Source: Salinarimonas sp. (GTDB lineage Bacteria > Pseudomonadota > Alphaproteobacteria > Rhizobiales > Beijerinckiaceae). Taken from it: 64,000 nt of DNA. Location: assembly GCF_040111675.1 (NCBI RefSeq), contig NZ_CP157794.1, positions 4,758,444 to 4,822,443 of the forward strand. Reading direction: 5' to 3'. Under the pieces are notes generated by a model, which was not told where the DNA came from, made no database searches, and saw only the letters and a list, made by a program, of their open reading frames with translations. The first letter of the stretch is position 1. Each line of letters opens with the position of its first letter. The position numbers and the translations under genes were made by a program. Of the stretch, positions 35,141 through 43,565 are shown in pieces.

Positions 35141-36463
35141 CTAACGCGCAGTCTCGTCGAAGGCGAGCCGCACGCCGAGAGCGGCGAGATCGCGCCAATA
35201 ACGAGGATAGGTCTTCGCCGTACAGGACGGGTCCAGAATTGTCAGACCCTCGACCTTCAACCCGACCAGAGCCATGCTCATCGCGATCCGGTGATCGGCA
35301 TAGGTCTCGATCTCGGCGGGGCGCCGCCGCCCGGCGAGAGCGGGATCGGCCGCGACGACGAGGTCGTCCCCCTCCTCGCGCGCGAGGCCCGGCTGCACCC
35401 GGTCGAGCTCGGTCGCCATCGCCCGGATCCGATCGCATTCCTTGACGCGCAGGTTGGCGATGCCGACGAAGCGCACCGGCGTCTCGTTGAAGGCGGCGAG
35501 CGCCGCGAGCGTGGGCACGGCGTCCTGCATCTGCGAGCCGTCGACGACGGGCGGCAGGTGCGGAAAGCGCGCGATCAGCTCGTGCGCCTCGGCGTCGGGC
35601 TGGGTCATGGCGCCGGGCGCGACGCCGAGATCGATGCGCCCGCCGGTGAGTCGCTCCGCGGCCCAGAGATAGGTCGCGGCCGAGGCGTCCGGCTCCACCC
35701 GGTAGTCGCGCGCCGCATAGCCCGTGGGCGACACGGTCCAGCCTCCCTCGCCGGTCTCGACCACCTCGGCCCCGAAGGCGCGCATGGCGGCGAGCGTGAG
35801 GTCGACGTAGCCGCGCGCGCCGATGTCGGTCCCTGCCAGCGCGACCGTGACCGGGCGCCCCCCGCAGGCGGCGGCCATCAGCAGCGCGGAGACGTACTGG
35901 CTCGACAGGCCGGCGTCGATCGTCACCAGGTCGGACGCGAAGCCGCCGCGGCCGCGCACGGTCACCGGCGGGCGCCCCGCGTGGTCCGAAGCCTCGACGC
36001 CGAGCCGGCCGAGCGCCTCGGTGAGCGGCCCGATCGGGCGCTTGCGCATGTGCGCGTCGCCGTCGAGCACCACGGTCCCGTCGACCAGCGCCGCGGCGGC
36101 GGTGAGGAAGCGCATGGCGGTGCCGGCATTGCCCAGGAAGAGCGGACCGTCCGGCGGCGCGAGGCGTCCCGTCCCGCGCACGACGAAGGTCGCGCCGTCG
36201 GCCCCGTCCTCCTGGAGGACGGCGACGCCCATGCGCCGCAGCGCCTCCGCCATGTGCCCGGTATCGTCGCTCGCCAGCGCCCCCGCGATCCGGCTCTCGC
36301 CGCGCGCGAGGCCGGCGAGGAGGAGCGCGCGGTTGGTGATCGATTTCGACCCCGGCGGCGACACACGCCCGACGAGGGGCCCGGCGGGTGGCGTGATCGT
36401 GACGGCGCGCGGGCGCGAGTCGGGGCTCGGAACGGTCATGGGGCGGCTTTCCGCGTGAGGCAT
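35141..36463 (-). CDS. aroA: 3-phosphoshikimate 1-carboxyvinyltransferase (EPSP synthase)
   Basis: A 440-aa AroA, which joins PEP to shikimate-3-phosphate in the chorismate pathway. Diagnostic segments are PPGSKSITNRALLLA, LGNAGTAMRFLTAA, VDGSQMQDAVPTLAALAAF, KECDRI and ETYADHRIAMS. The class I pattern is clear. The residue after MR in LGNAGTAMR, which is Pro in E. coli AroA (position 101), is Phe119 here. An alternative ATG 24 bp inside is possible; the upstream one has CGGAGG close by. It stands alone, 53 bp upstream-side of the DUF1513 gene on the same strand. Confidence 0.96.
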   Translation of the reverse strand: MPHAESRPMTVPSPDSRPRAVTITPPAGPLVGRVSPPGSKSITNRALLLAGLARGESRIAGALASDDTGHMAEALRRMGVAVLQEDGADGATFVVRGTGRLAPPDGPLFLGNAGTAMRFLTAAAALVDGTVVLDGDAHMRKRPIGPLTEALGRLGVEASDHAGRPPVTVRGRGGFASDLVTIDAGLSSQYVSALLMAAACGGRPVTVALAGTDIGARGYVDLTLAAMRAFGAEVVETGEGGWTVSPTGYAARDYRVEPDASAATYLWAAERLTGGRIDLGVAPGAMTQPDAEAHELIARFPHLPPVVDGSQMQDAVPTLAALAAFNETPVRFVGIANLRVKECDRIRAMATELDRVQPGLAREEGDDLVVAADPALAGRRRPAEIETYADHRIAMSMALVGLKVEGLTILDPSCTAKTYPRYWRDLAALGVRLAFDETAR

Positions 36464-36516
36464 CGCCTCCGTTTCTCCGCAATGCGCGGCGGGGTCAAGG
36501 CCGCGCCCCCGTCGCG

Positions 36517-37623
36517 TCAGCCCACCCGCAGGACGTGGTTGTCCCAGACCGTCCGCGCGAGCTCCGTCCCGAGCGCCGCGAGGTCGCGATCGACGACCCG
36601 CGCCAGCGCCACGCCGTCGTTGCCGGAGGTGAGGAGGAAGGTCCCCTCAGCCGGCCCGGCCGCCGCGCCGCAGACGTCGGAGAGCCGCCGCCGGCCGAGA
36701 TAGCGGCCCGAGCGGCGCGCGAAGAACGCGGCGATCGAGCCGCGCGGGCTCGTCGCGCACAGGATCTCGCCCGCCGGGTCGAGGGCGACGGAGCCGACGT
36801 AGTTGTCGAGCGAGATCAGGTCGTCGAGCGGCATGTCGAGGAGCCGCACGCGGCCGCCCGGCTCGCGGATGCCGACGAGGGGCGGCGCGGCGAGCGGATC
36901 GCCGGCCCATTGGCAGCCGAAGACCACCGCGCCGTCGCGAGCGACCGCGAGGTGGCGGATCGAGAGGTCGGCGAGGTCGCGGCCGAGGTCGAGCGTCTCC
37001 TCCACCTCTCCGGTCTTCGCCCGAACCAGGGCGAGCGAGGGCTCGAGCGCGCCCGCGTTCAGCATCTCCCGGCCGCTGTCCGGGTGGGTGCGGATGCCGC
37101 CGTTGGCGACGACGATCCGCTCGGCGCCGGGCAGGAAGGCGAGGTCGTGCGGGCCGATCCCGCCCGACGCGATCTCGCCGATGCGGGCATAGCCGGCGGC
37201 GCAATCGTAGACGCCGAGCGCGCCCGTCCCGCTCGCGATCCGGTTCTCCGTGGCGTAGAGCAGCCGCCCGTCGGCCGAGAAGGCGCCGTGGCCGTAGAAG
37301 TGCCGTCCCTCCACCGCGAGGACCACGCGCCGCACGGCGCCCGACTCGCGATCGACCACCGCCATCCAGTCCCCGGGCCGGCGGGCGAAGACGACGAGGT
37401 CGCGCGAGCCCGGCCGCGCCGCGACGTCGTGCCCGCGTTCGGGCAGCGCCGTGGAGAACAGGAGCGCGCCCGCGCCGGTGAAGGCGCAGACGCGCTGCGT
37501 GCCGTCGGCCGCCTGCGCGCAGGAGACGTAGACCGGCGCCGCGGCGCGGGCGGAGCCGCCGGCGAGCGCCGTCCCGACCGCGAGGCCGAGCCCGGCGAGG
37601 AAGGATCTGCGGTCAATCGCCAT
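36517..37623 (-). CDS. DUF1513 beta-propeller-like exported protein
   Basis: A 368-aa protein with a Tat-type signal (DRRSFLAGLGLAVG) and a WD40/YVTN-like body of repeated strands (GHDVAARPGSRDLVVFARR, HGAFSADGRLLYATENR, IGPHDLAFLPGAERIVVANGGIRTHPDSG). DUF1513 proteins are usually encoded beside imelysins and are thought to take part in iron-related periplasmic functions. The start overlaps the imelysin 3' end by 11 bp, so the two are translationally coupled. Confidence 0.88.
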   Translation of the reverse strand: MAIDRRSFLAGLGLAVGTALAGGSARAAAPVYVSCAQAADGTQRVCAFTGAGALLFSTALPERGHDVAARPGSRDLVVFARRPGDWMAVVDRESGAVRRVVLAVEGRHFYGHGAFSADGRLLYATENRIASGTGALGVYDCAAGYARIGEIASGGIGPHDLAFLPGAERIVVANGGIRTHPDSGREMLNAGALEPSLALVRAKTGEVEETLDLGRDLADLSIRHLAVARDGAVVFGCQWAGDPLAAPPLVGIREPGGRVRLLDMPLDDLISLDNYVGSVALDPAGEILCATSPRGSIAAFFARRSGRYLGRRRLSDVCGAAAGPAEGTFLLTSGNDGVALARVVDRDLAALGTELARTVWDNHVLRVG

Positions 37624-38686
37624 CGAGCGCGTTGAACCCCGTCACCACGCCGAGCGCCGGCGGGATCTCCGCGGCCGCGGCGGAGCGCGCCGTCGCGACG
37701 GCGCCCTGCAGCAGGAGGACGCGGGAGCGACGATCGGAGTCCGCCGCGGCCTCGCCGATGTCGGAGGGGCCCTCGCGGGCGAGGCGCTGCGCCTGCGCGA
37801 GCGCGCGCAGCGTGTCCTGCGCGACGGTCTCGGCGTCGCCGGCCAGCGCGACGACCAGCGCCTCGAGCCCGGCGAGGTTCAGCGCGATCTGCCGCGCGGA
37901 CCGGCCCGCGCGCCACATCTCGGCGCGCGTGGCGCGGGCGTCGTCCAGGCTCTCGCCGAGCGGCAGGCCGAGCTTGAGGTCCTCGACTGCCTGGAGGCCG
38001 GTGAGCAGGTCGGTGACGAGGCGGCTCGCGGCCCGGCGCGCGGCGTCGGCGTCGCTGCGCCATTCCGGCAGGGTCTCGGCGCGCCACGCCTGCGCGACCT
38101 CGTCCGTCACCCGGGCGAGCGCGGCCGTGATGGCCTCGCCGATGGCGCAGAGTCGCTCCTGCCGATCCCCGCCCTCGGCCAGCGCCGTGCGGCTGTCCTC
38201 CTCGAACAGGAGACGCTCGAGCGCGGTGAGCCCCTGCCCGGCGACCGAGGTCTCGACGAAGCGATCCGGCGCGAGCAGCGCCTCGTCGTCGAGCCCCTCC
38301 AGCTGGGCGAGGGCGCGCGCCGCGGCGTTGCGGCGCTCCGGCCAGAAGGCCATGCGCTCGAACCGGAACGCGTCCGCGATCGGCCCGGTGCGCACCGCCT
38401 CGACGCCCGCCCAGGCGTCGGCCACGGCGTGGAAGGCCTCGTCGAGCGGGGCGAGGTCGCGCGGCGCGGGCGCCTCGCAGGCCTCGTTCCAGGCCGCGCG
38501 CTGATCGGCGGCGGCGACGGCGAGCCCCGCGTAGCCGGGGACGAGAACGGTCTCGGCGGCGCGGATGGCCGCGGCCTGCGGATCGAGCGGCTGGGCCGCG
38601 GCCGGCGCGGCGAGCGCCAGAAGAGCGCCGAGGGCGACGGCGCGCGTGATGCGCGCGGGAGACGGCGGGAGCGCGAGAAACGTCAT
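37613..38686 (-). CDS. Imelysin-family periplasmic protein
   Basis: A 357-aa exported helical protein of the imelysin/peptidase M75 family, associated with iron uptake. Signal peptide ends near residue 31 (APAAAQ). The family segments VRTGPIADAFRFERMAFWPERRN and GQGLTALERLLFEED are present; the latter corresponds to the GxHxxE site with Thr in place of His, so metal coordination may differ. Start at 38686 (MTFLALPP) gives a proper signal; a 12-residue longer frame exists. It is coupled to the DUF1513 gene. The usual di-haem peroxidase partner is absent. Confidence 0.87.
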   Translation of the reverse strand: MTFLALPPSPARITRAVALGALLALAAPAAAQPLDPQAAAIRAAETVLVPGYAGLAVAAADQRAAWNEACEAPAPRDLAPLDEAFHAVADAWAGVEAVRTGPIADAFRFERMAFWPERRNAAARALAQLEGLDDEALLAPDRFVETSVAGQGLTALERLLFEEDSRTALAEGGDRQERLCAIGEAITAALARVTDEVAQAWRAETLPEWRSDADAARRAASRLVTDLLTGLQAVEDLKLGLPLGESLDDARATRAEMWRAGRSARQIALNLAGLEALVVALAGDAETVAQDTLRALAQAQRLAREGPSDIGEAAADSDRRSRVLLLQGAVATARSAAAAEIPPALGVVTGFNALDGD

Positions 38687-38735
38687 GGGGCAGGCGTACA
38701 GGACAGGCCACGCCCGGCGCAAGCGCCGGGCGCGT

Positions 38736-39797
38736 CTACTCGGCGGCCTGCTGGGCGCGGCGGCGATCCTGCGCGGCGACGAGGCGCTCCATCTTGCGCA
38801 GGTCGGCGGGCCCGAGCGCCAAGGCGGCGTCGACCCACATCTCGACGATGTCCGCCATCTCCCGGAAGGGCAGAGGCCAGGCCCGGCGTGCGGCCGCGTA
38901 CATCGCGGCGTGGGCGTTGTGGCGCTTGCCCTGGCGGGCGATGTAGGCCTCCACCGCGGCGACGCCCGCGCCCGGCTCGGCGACCACGTCGACGAGGCCC
39001 ATGGCCTGGAGCTCGTCCGCCTCGTAGAGCCGCCCGCTCTCGATGATCTCGCGGGTCTGCGCGCCGGAGAGCTTGCGGGACAGGAAGGAGTAGGCGCCCA
39101 TACCGGGGAAGAGGTTGAACAGCACCTCCGGGAAGCCGCATTTCGCGCCGCGCTCCATCACGACCACGTCGCACGAGAGCGCCGCCTCGAAGCCGCCGCC
39201 GAGCGCGTCTCCCTGGACGAGCCCGATCGTGACGATGGGCAGGCCGTAATTCATGTAGTTGGCGTAGACGACCTCGATGCAGGCCATCGCATAGTCCGCG
39301 AGGCCGGCGCGATCGCCGGCGCGAATGTGGTCCGCGAACAGCGCGAGATCGCCGCCAAGGTTGAAGACGCCCGGATGATCCGAGCCGACGACGAAGTAGC
39401 GGAAGGGCGGCTCCGCGTCGGCGGGGCTCTCGCCGAACAGGCGCACCAGCGAGCGCTGCATCGCTCCGAGGCCGCGCAGCAGGGACGGCGTATAGGAGGG
39501 CCGCCCGGCCGGGCTCATCGTGCACCAGTAGGTGGCGGTCTCGGGATCGAGCCGCACCAGCACGTCCTCGAAGCGATCGGCGGCGACCGTCTCGTGGGCG
39601 GGAGTGGCCGCGCGGGTCGACGCGGCCGCGCCCTTGAGCGCCTCCAGCGCCTCGATCGGGGTGGCGCGGCGGGCCGGCCCGCGGCGCCACGGCGTGCGGG
39701 CGATGGCGAGAGGGCGTCCGGCGGCGCCGTCGCGTTCGCCCGTCGCGAACAAATCGCTGATCGGCTCGGCGGCGCCGACAACCGCGCGGAAGTCCAT
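38736..39797 (-). CDS. RpfF-like DSF synthase (crotonase fold)
   Basis: A 353-aa crotonase-superfamily enzyme that closely matches RpfF, the enzyme making cis-2-unsaturated fatty-acid (DSF) quorum signals from acyl-ACP. The oxyanion/substrate region FNLGGDLALFADHI is present. The two RpfF catalytic glutamates are recognisable as Glu204 (GGGFEAALS) and Glu224 (GFPEVLFNLFPGMGAYSFL), 20 residues apart as in RpfF. Relative to RpfF (~290 aa) it carries an extra ~60-residue N terminus. An in-frame ATG 12 bp upstream is also possible. No RpfC/RpfG sensor genes are adjacent. Confidence 0.82.
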   Translation of the reverse strand: MDFRAVVGAAEPISDLFATGERDGAAGRPLAIARTPWRRGPARRATPIEALEALKGAAASTRAATPAHETVAADRFEDVLVRLDPETATYWCTMSPAGRPSYTPSLLRGLGAMQRSLVRLFGESPADAEPPFRYFVVGSDHPGVFNLGGDLALFADHIRAGDRAGLADYAMACIEVVYANYMNYGLPIVTIGLVQGDALGGGFEAALSCDVVVMERGAKCGFPEVLFNLFPGMGAYSFLSRKLSGAQTREIIESGRLYEADELQAMGLVDVVAEPGAGVAAVEAYIARQGKRHNAHAAMYAAARRAWPLPFREMADIVEMWVDAALALGPADLRKMERLVAAQDRRRAQQAAE

Positions 39798-40158
39798 CGT
39801 GTGCCTCATCTCGGTGATCACCCCTCGCGGGGCGCCTCTCCGTCCGTTCAGCCGCAACTATCCATAGGCGGGCCCCAAAAGGGAACCGCTCAAATGCGAC
39901 CGAAACCGGAAAGGTTTCGTTAGGGTTAACGGACCGGCCCGAGAACACCGACGGCAATTAAAGGATGCCGAGCTCTACTTGTCAAATGTGGCCACGTGAA
40001 ATCCCGTAGCCCGCAACCAAGGCGCCATCGGTATCCGCGCACGACGCTCGATGGCGCAACGCGTACGGCGAAGACTGCGCCCGATCGTCGCGGCAAGCGA
40101 CGCGTCGCCCGACAGGCGATTTCCTTTTGGGAATAAGCGGTCGTAAGGGAAGCCGGAC
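39798..40158. other. Non-coding, comparatively AT-rich intergenic region
   Basis: These 361 bp hold no credible gene and are distinctly poorer in GC than the surroundings. On the minus strand, upstream of the RpfF-like gene, GTTAACCCTAACG (39925-39937 region) stands out and resembles half of a CtrA-type TTAA-N7-TTAA site. TTGTCAAATG lies near 39978 on the plus strand. No strong hairpin was seen. Confidence 0.4.
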
Positions 40159-40329
40159 TCAGCCGGGAGGCGCCGCGCAATGGGCTCCCTGGGGCGCCGC
40201 GCCCGAGCCGAGCGCGACGGGAGGCGGCGCGCGAAACGGGTCGAGCGGCCGGCTCGCCGAGAGGTCGGCGGCGACGAGAAGCACGAGCGCGGCGAGGAGC
40301 GCGAGCCCGACGGTCTGGCGACGCGGCAT
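40159..40329 (-). CDS. Small single-pass membrane protein after the YeeE permease
   Basis: A 56-aa ORF with a hydrophobic N-terminal segment (residues ~7-22, VGLALLAALVLLVAA) and a Pro/Ala-rich tail. GGGGAGGGG lies 3-9 nt before its ATG at 40329, and it starts 14 bp after the YeeE/YedE stop, which supports translation. It could be a small subunit or a chance ORF; no family recognised. Confidence 0.45.
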   Translation of the reverse strand: MPRRQTVGLALLAALVLLVAADLSASRPLDPFRAPPPVALGSGAAPQGAHCAAPPG

Positions 40330-40343
40330 GGTCCCCTCCCCCG

Positions 40344-41468
40344 TCAGCGCGCGGCCTGGAGCCCGGCCTGCGACCGCGGCGCGGCCTGCAGCCAGGCGAG
40401 GATCCGCACCCCGAGCAGCGACCCGGCGAAGGCGGCGGCGAACCAGGCCCAGCCGTGCAGGCTCCCCGTGGCGATGCCGGAGAAGAAGGCCCCGACATTG
40501 CAGCCGAAGGCGAGACGCGAAGCGTAGCCCATGGCGAGCGCGGCGACGACGATGCCGAGGGCCAGGCGCGTCGCCGGCTTGGGCGGGGGCGCATCCATCG
40601 CGCGGCGCCAGCGCGCGGCGATGAAGGCGCCGGCGATCAGGCCGAGATTGGTGAGCGAGGTGACGTCGGTGAGGGTCGACGAGGCGAGGCGCTCGGAATT
40701 GCCGGGCGCGGCCCAGAAGGCCGTCTGCGACAGGTCGGCCCCGGCCGCGGTCGCGGTCTTCGCGCCCCACAGGCCGAGCCCGTAGACGATGCCCCAGGGC
40801 TGGCCGGCGACGACGAGGTTGAGGATCGCGAGCCCGGCCAGCAGCGCCGCCGCCGCGAACAGTCGCGGCTGCGGCAGGCGCGATCCCGGCGCCGCCCGCG
40901 CCACCACGACGATCCCCACCGCCGCGAGCGCGACCAGCGTCGCCGCGAGCGCGCCCTCCCCGCCGAGGAGGCCGGGCAGCGTCAGGACCGGCAGCGAGGC
41001 GAGCTCGGTCCACCAGGCGAGGTGGAGCGTGCCGAGGAACGAGCCCGCGACGAAGAAGACGAGCGCGAGCAGCCCCAGCGCGTTGCCCGAGCCCGCATTG
41101 ACCAGCGTGCCCGAGCCGCAGCCCATCACCACCTGCATCCCCGCCCCGAACACGAAGGCGCCCGCGATCATGGCGGCCCCGATCGGCGCATGCGCGCCCA
41201 TCAGCTCGCCCGGCGCGCTCGCCAGCAACGGCAGGGCGACGGCGGCGGTCAGGCCGATGGCGAGGAGCTGGGCCACGACCCCGCGCCCGTCCCGGCGCAG
41301 GATCAACGCCTTCCACGGCCCGGCGAAGCCGAAGCGCAGCCCCTCGAGCGTCAGCCCGAAGCCGACGCCGACGAGGAAAAGGAGCGCCATGCGCAGCCCG
41401 ACGAACAGGGCGAGCAGGGCGGCGACGAGGAGGGCGAGAAGGACCAGGCTCGTGCGGGTGAGGAGCAT
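40344..41468 (-). CDS. YeeE/YedE-family sulfur-compound permease (TsuA-like)
   Basis: A 374-aa polytopic membrane protein with about nine or ten helices and two pseudo-repeats. The conserved cysteine motifs VMGCGSGTLVNAGSGN (around residue 115-130) and AFGCNVGAFFSGIATGSLHGWAW (around 320-342) are those of YeeE/TsuA, which imports thiosulfate in a relay between Cys residues. It lies 79 bp downstream of a secreted sulfurtransferase on the same strand, which fits a sulfur uptake or oxidation module. Substrate (thiosulfate or other sulfane sulfur) inferred. Confidence 0.88.
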   Translation of the reverse strand: MLLTRTSLVLLALLVAALLALFVGLRMALLFLVGVGFGLTLEGLRFGFAGPWKALILRRDGRGVVAQLLAIGLTAAVALPLLASAPGELMGAHAPIGAAMIAGAFVFGAGMQVVMGCGSGTLVNAGSGNALGLLALVFFVAGSFLGTLHLAWWTELASLPVLTLPGLLGGEGALAATLVALAAVGIVVVARAAPGSRLPQPRLFAAAALLAGLAILNLVVAGQPWGIVYGLGLWGAKTATAAGADLSQTAFWAAPGNSERLASSTLTDVTSLTNLGLIAGAFIAARWRRAMDAPPPKPATRLALGIVVAALAMGYASRLAFGCNVGAFFSGIATGSLHGWAWFAAAFAGSLLGVRILAWLQAAPRSQAGLQAAR

Positions 41469-41547
41469 CGCGGGGTCTCCGGAACGGGCGCGGCCCGCCG
41501 CGACGGCGCGGCGGGCCCGATGGGCGCGAGACGTCGGCGTCAGACGC

Positions 41548-42498
41548 TCAAAGGACGCTCTGCAGCCACTGCCGGGTCGAGAGGTAGAGCCACTCGACGC
41601 GGCCCGGCTCGTTGTCGAGCATACGGCCCTGGGCCGTCCACTCCACCATCGACTCCGGGTAGAGCGTCACGCCCTCGATGCCGGCGAGCTCCGAGAGCGC
41701 GAACCAGTTGGTCGCGGCCCAGTGCCCGGTATTGCAGAAGGAGACCAGCGTCGCGCCGTCGGCGAGCCCGGCGCTCTCCGCGATGGCGCGGGCGCGTTCG
41801 GCGTCGACCACGAGCGGGCCGCCCTCGACGAACCAGGCGTCGTGGGTGAAGTTCTCGGCCGTGGGCAGCGTCCCCGGGCGGGTCGCGGCGGAATGCCAGA
41901 GCCGTCCCTCGAAGAAGCCGGCGGGGCGCGCGTCGATCAGGCGGGCGTCGCCCGTCGCCATGGCCGCCTCGATCTCCTCGACGCTGGCGCGCCATTCCTC
42001 GGAGAGCTCGGCCTCGAAGATGGTCGGATCGGGACGCACCGGCTCGGTGGAGAGCGGCTTGCCGGCCGCCGTCCAGGCGTTCAGCCCGCCGTTGAGGATG
42101 GCGATCCGCTCGACGCCGAGCGACTTGAGCGTCCAGTAGACGCGCGCGGCGGCGCCGAAATCCGACGCGCTCGAGCCCTCGTGCACGACCACGACGGGGG
42201 TGAGCTCGTCGATGCCGCTCTCTCCGACGAGGACGGAGAGCAGCGCCTCGCTCGGCAGGGCGCCCGGATTGTCGGCCGGGCCGCGCCATTGCGTATAGGG
42301 CGCATTCACGGCGCCGGGAATGTGGCCCTTGCCGAAGGCCTCGATGGCGCGGATGTCGAGGACGACGGGATCGACCGCCTCCTCCAGCGCGAGGAGGCCG
42401 GCGGGGTCGACGAGCGGCGACCAGGCGACCTCGGCGGACGCGGGGGCGGCGAGAAGCGCGGCGCCGGCCAGGGCGGCGGCGAAGGCGCGGGTGGTCAT
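41548..42498 (-). CDS. Exported tandem-rhodanese sulfurtransferase
   Basis: A 316-aa periplasmic sulfurtransferase. Signal peptide (residues 1-23, APASA|E), then an inactive first rhodanese domain (VVLDIRAIEAFGKGHIPGAVN) and a second with active-site Cys255 in SFCNTGHWAA. This is the 3-mercaptopyruvate/thiosulfate sulfurtransferase architecture. AGGAGG lies 6 nt before the ATG at 42498, which selects this start over an upstream ATG that would lose the signal. Neighbouring YeeE permease suggests joint handling of sulfane sulfur. Confidence 0.88.
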   Translation of the reverse strand: MTTRAFAAALAGAALLAAPASAEVAWSPLVDPAGLLALEEAVDPVVLDIRAIEAFGKGHIPGAVNAPYTQWRGPADNPGALPSEALLSVLVGESGIDELTPVVVVHEGSSASDFGAAARVYWTLKSLGVERIAILNGGLNAWTAAGKPLSTEPVRPDPTIFEAELSEEWRASVEEIEAAMATGDARLIDARPAGFFEGRLWHSAATRPGTLPTAENFTHDAWFVEGGPLVVDAERARAIAESAGLADGATLVSFCNTGHWAATNWFALSELAGIEGVTLYPESMVEWTAQGRMLDNEPGRVEWLYLSTRQWLQSVL

Positions 42499-42534
42499 GC
42501 GGACCTCCTCGGATTTCAACGACTGTCTGCGGGT

Positions 42535-42548
42535 ATAATCCTCATTAT
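42535..42548. promoter_or_regulatory. AT-rich palindrome upstream of the sulfurtransferase gene
   Basis: ATAAT-CCTC-ATTAT, a perfect 5-bp inverted repeat in a locally AT-rich 60-bp stretch 37-50 bp before the sulfurtransferase start. Its form resembles operators of ArsR-type sulfur-responsive repressors (BigR/YgaV), and it overlaps where a promoter would lie. Regulator not in window. Confidence 0.4.
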
Positions 42549-42674
42549 CCGCGCTGTCACGCGTTTTTAAATATTTCACACTTTCCTTGCGTATTTAGGA
42601 GCGGAACCGGGCCGATGAGCAAGCCGTTGCTCCGGCATGCGAACCCCGCCACACCGATACGAGCGAGACCCGCC

Positions 42675-42863
42675 ATGGCCGACTTCCTGCGCATCCTGAT
42701 CGCGATCTTGTTACCGCCGCTGGGGGTCTTCCTCCAGGTCGGCTTCCGCGGCCCGTTCTGGCTCAACATCCTGCTGACGATCCTGGGCTACATCCCCGGC
42801 ATCATCCATGCGGTCTGGGTCATCGCGAAATACGGCCCTCCCGCGCACACTGGAGCGAGATGA
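42675..42863 (+). CDS. YqaE/Pmp3-family small membrane protein
   Basis: A 62-aa hydrophobic protein with two helices and the family signature ILLPPLGVFLQVGFRGPFWLNILLT followed by LGYIPGIIHAVWVI, broken here by no gaps. Members are stress-linked membrane proteins modulating membrane potential or permeability in fungi and plants. The ATG at 42675 fits the usual length; an upstream ATG at 42615 would add 20 residues not seen in the family. The 3' end overlaps the convergent HTH gene by 44 bp. Confidence 0.85.
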   Translation: MADFLRILIAILLPPLGVFLQVGFRGPFWLNILLTILGYIPGIIHAVWVIAKYGPPAHTGAR

Positions 42864-43077
42864 CGATTCGCACGTCGTCGCGCTGAAATCCGACGCCGCC
42901 CTGCGCGAAGGCCGCGCGCACGCGCTCGAGGTTGGCGGCGCTGGAGCGCAGCGGCCCGCGCGTCGGGTCCTCCATGCGCTGGATCGTCGGCAGCGACAGG
43001 CCGGCGCGGGCGGCGAGATCCGCCTGCGTCCAGCCGACGAGATCGCGCCCCGCCTTGATCATCCCGCAGGTGAACAT
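42820..43077 (-). CDS. Small XRE-type helix-turn-helix regulator
   Basis: An 85-aa protein with a Cro/CI-type HTH: MIKAGRDLVGWTQADLAARAGLSLPTIQRME, then a short C-terminal segment ending GVGFQRDDVRIV, as in the many stand-alone rhizobial HTH regulators. The start at 43077 (MFTCG) could alternatively be the in-frame ATG at 43062. It overlaps the convergent YqaE gene tail to tail. Target unknown. Confidence 0.7.
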   Translation of the reverse strand: MFTCGMIKAGRDLVGWTQADLAARAGLSLPTIQRMEDPTRGPLRSSAANLERVRAAFAQGGVGFQRDDVRIVISLQCAREGRISR

Positions 43078-43219
43078 GCCCGATCGTCTCCGTGGCGGTC
43101 TCCGTGACGGATGGACCCTCACATGCGAAGCTTGAGCGGTCCTGACCGCGCGGCGCGGACCGCTCTCGACGCCGCCGCCCGCCTCGCCTAATCAGGGGCG
43201 GTCGGGAAACGAGGCGCGC

Positions 43220-43549
43220 ATGCAGAGGATCGAGGACCCGCGCGGCCGCATCGAGCGGCTGGAGGAGGAGATCGCCGCGCTCGAGGAGAGCGCCGTGCGC
43301 TGCGGCAAGATCATGCGCGCGGCGCAGATCGCGACCTCGGTGGGGATCGTCGCCCTCGCGGCGATCTTCCTCGGCTTTCTGCGGGTCGGCGGCATGGGCT
43401 TCGTCTTCGCGGTCTCCGCCGTCCTCATCGGCATCGTGCTCTACGGCTCGAATCGCTCCACCCGGGACGTGCTGCGCCGCGACGCCGCGCAGAAGCGCGC
43501 GGCGCGCGACGCGCTGATCGACCAGCTCGCCCCGCGCACGGTGCATTGA
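43220..43549 (+). CDS. Small coiled-coil/two-helix membrane protein
   Basis: A 109-aa protein: an N-terminal coiled coil (residues ~8-27, RIERLEEEIAALEE), two hydrophobic segments (~34-55 and ~58-76), and a basic cytoplasmic tail. No family recognised. It stands alone between the HTH gene and the convergent TPR gene, 16 bp from the latter. Confidence 0.65.
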   Translation: MQRIEDPRGRIERLEEEIAALEESAVRCGKIMRAAQIATSVGIVALAAIFLGFLRVGGMGFVFAVSAVLIGIVLYGSNRSTRDVLRRDAAQKRAARDALIDQLAPRTVH

Positions 43550-43565
43550 GCCGAACGCTCGGGCG

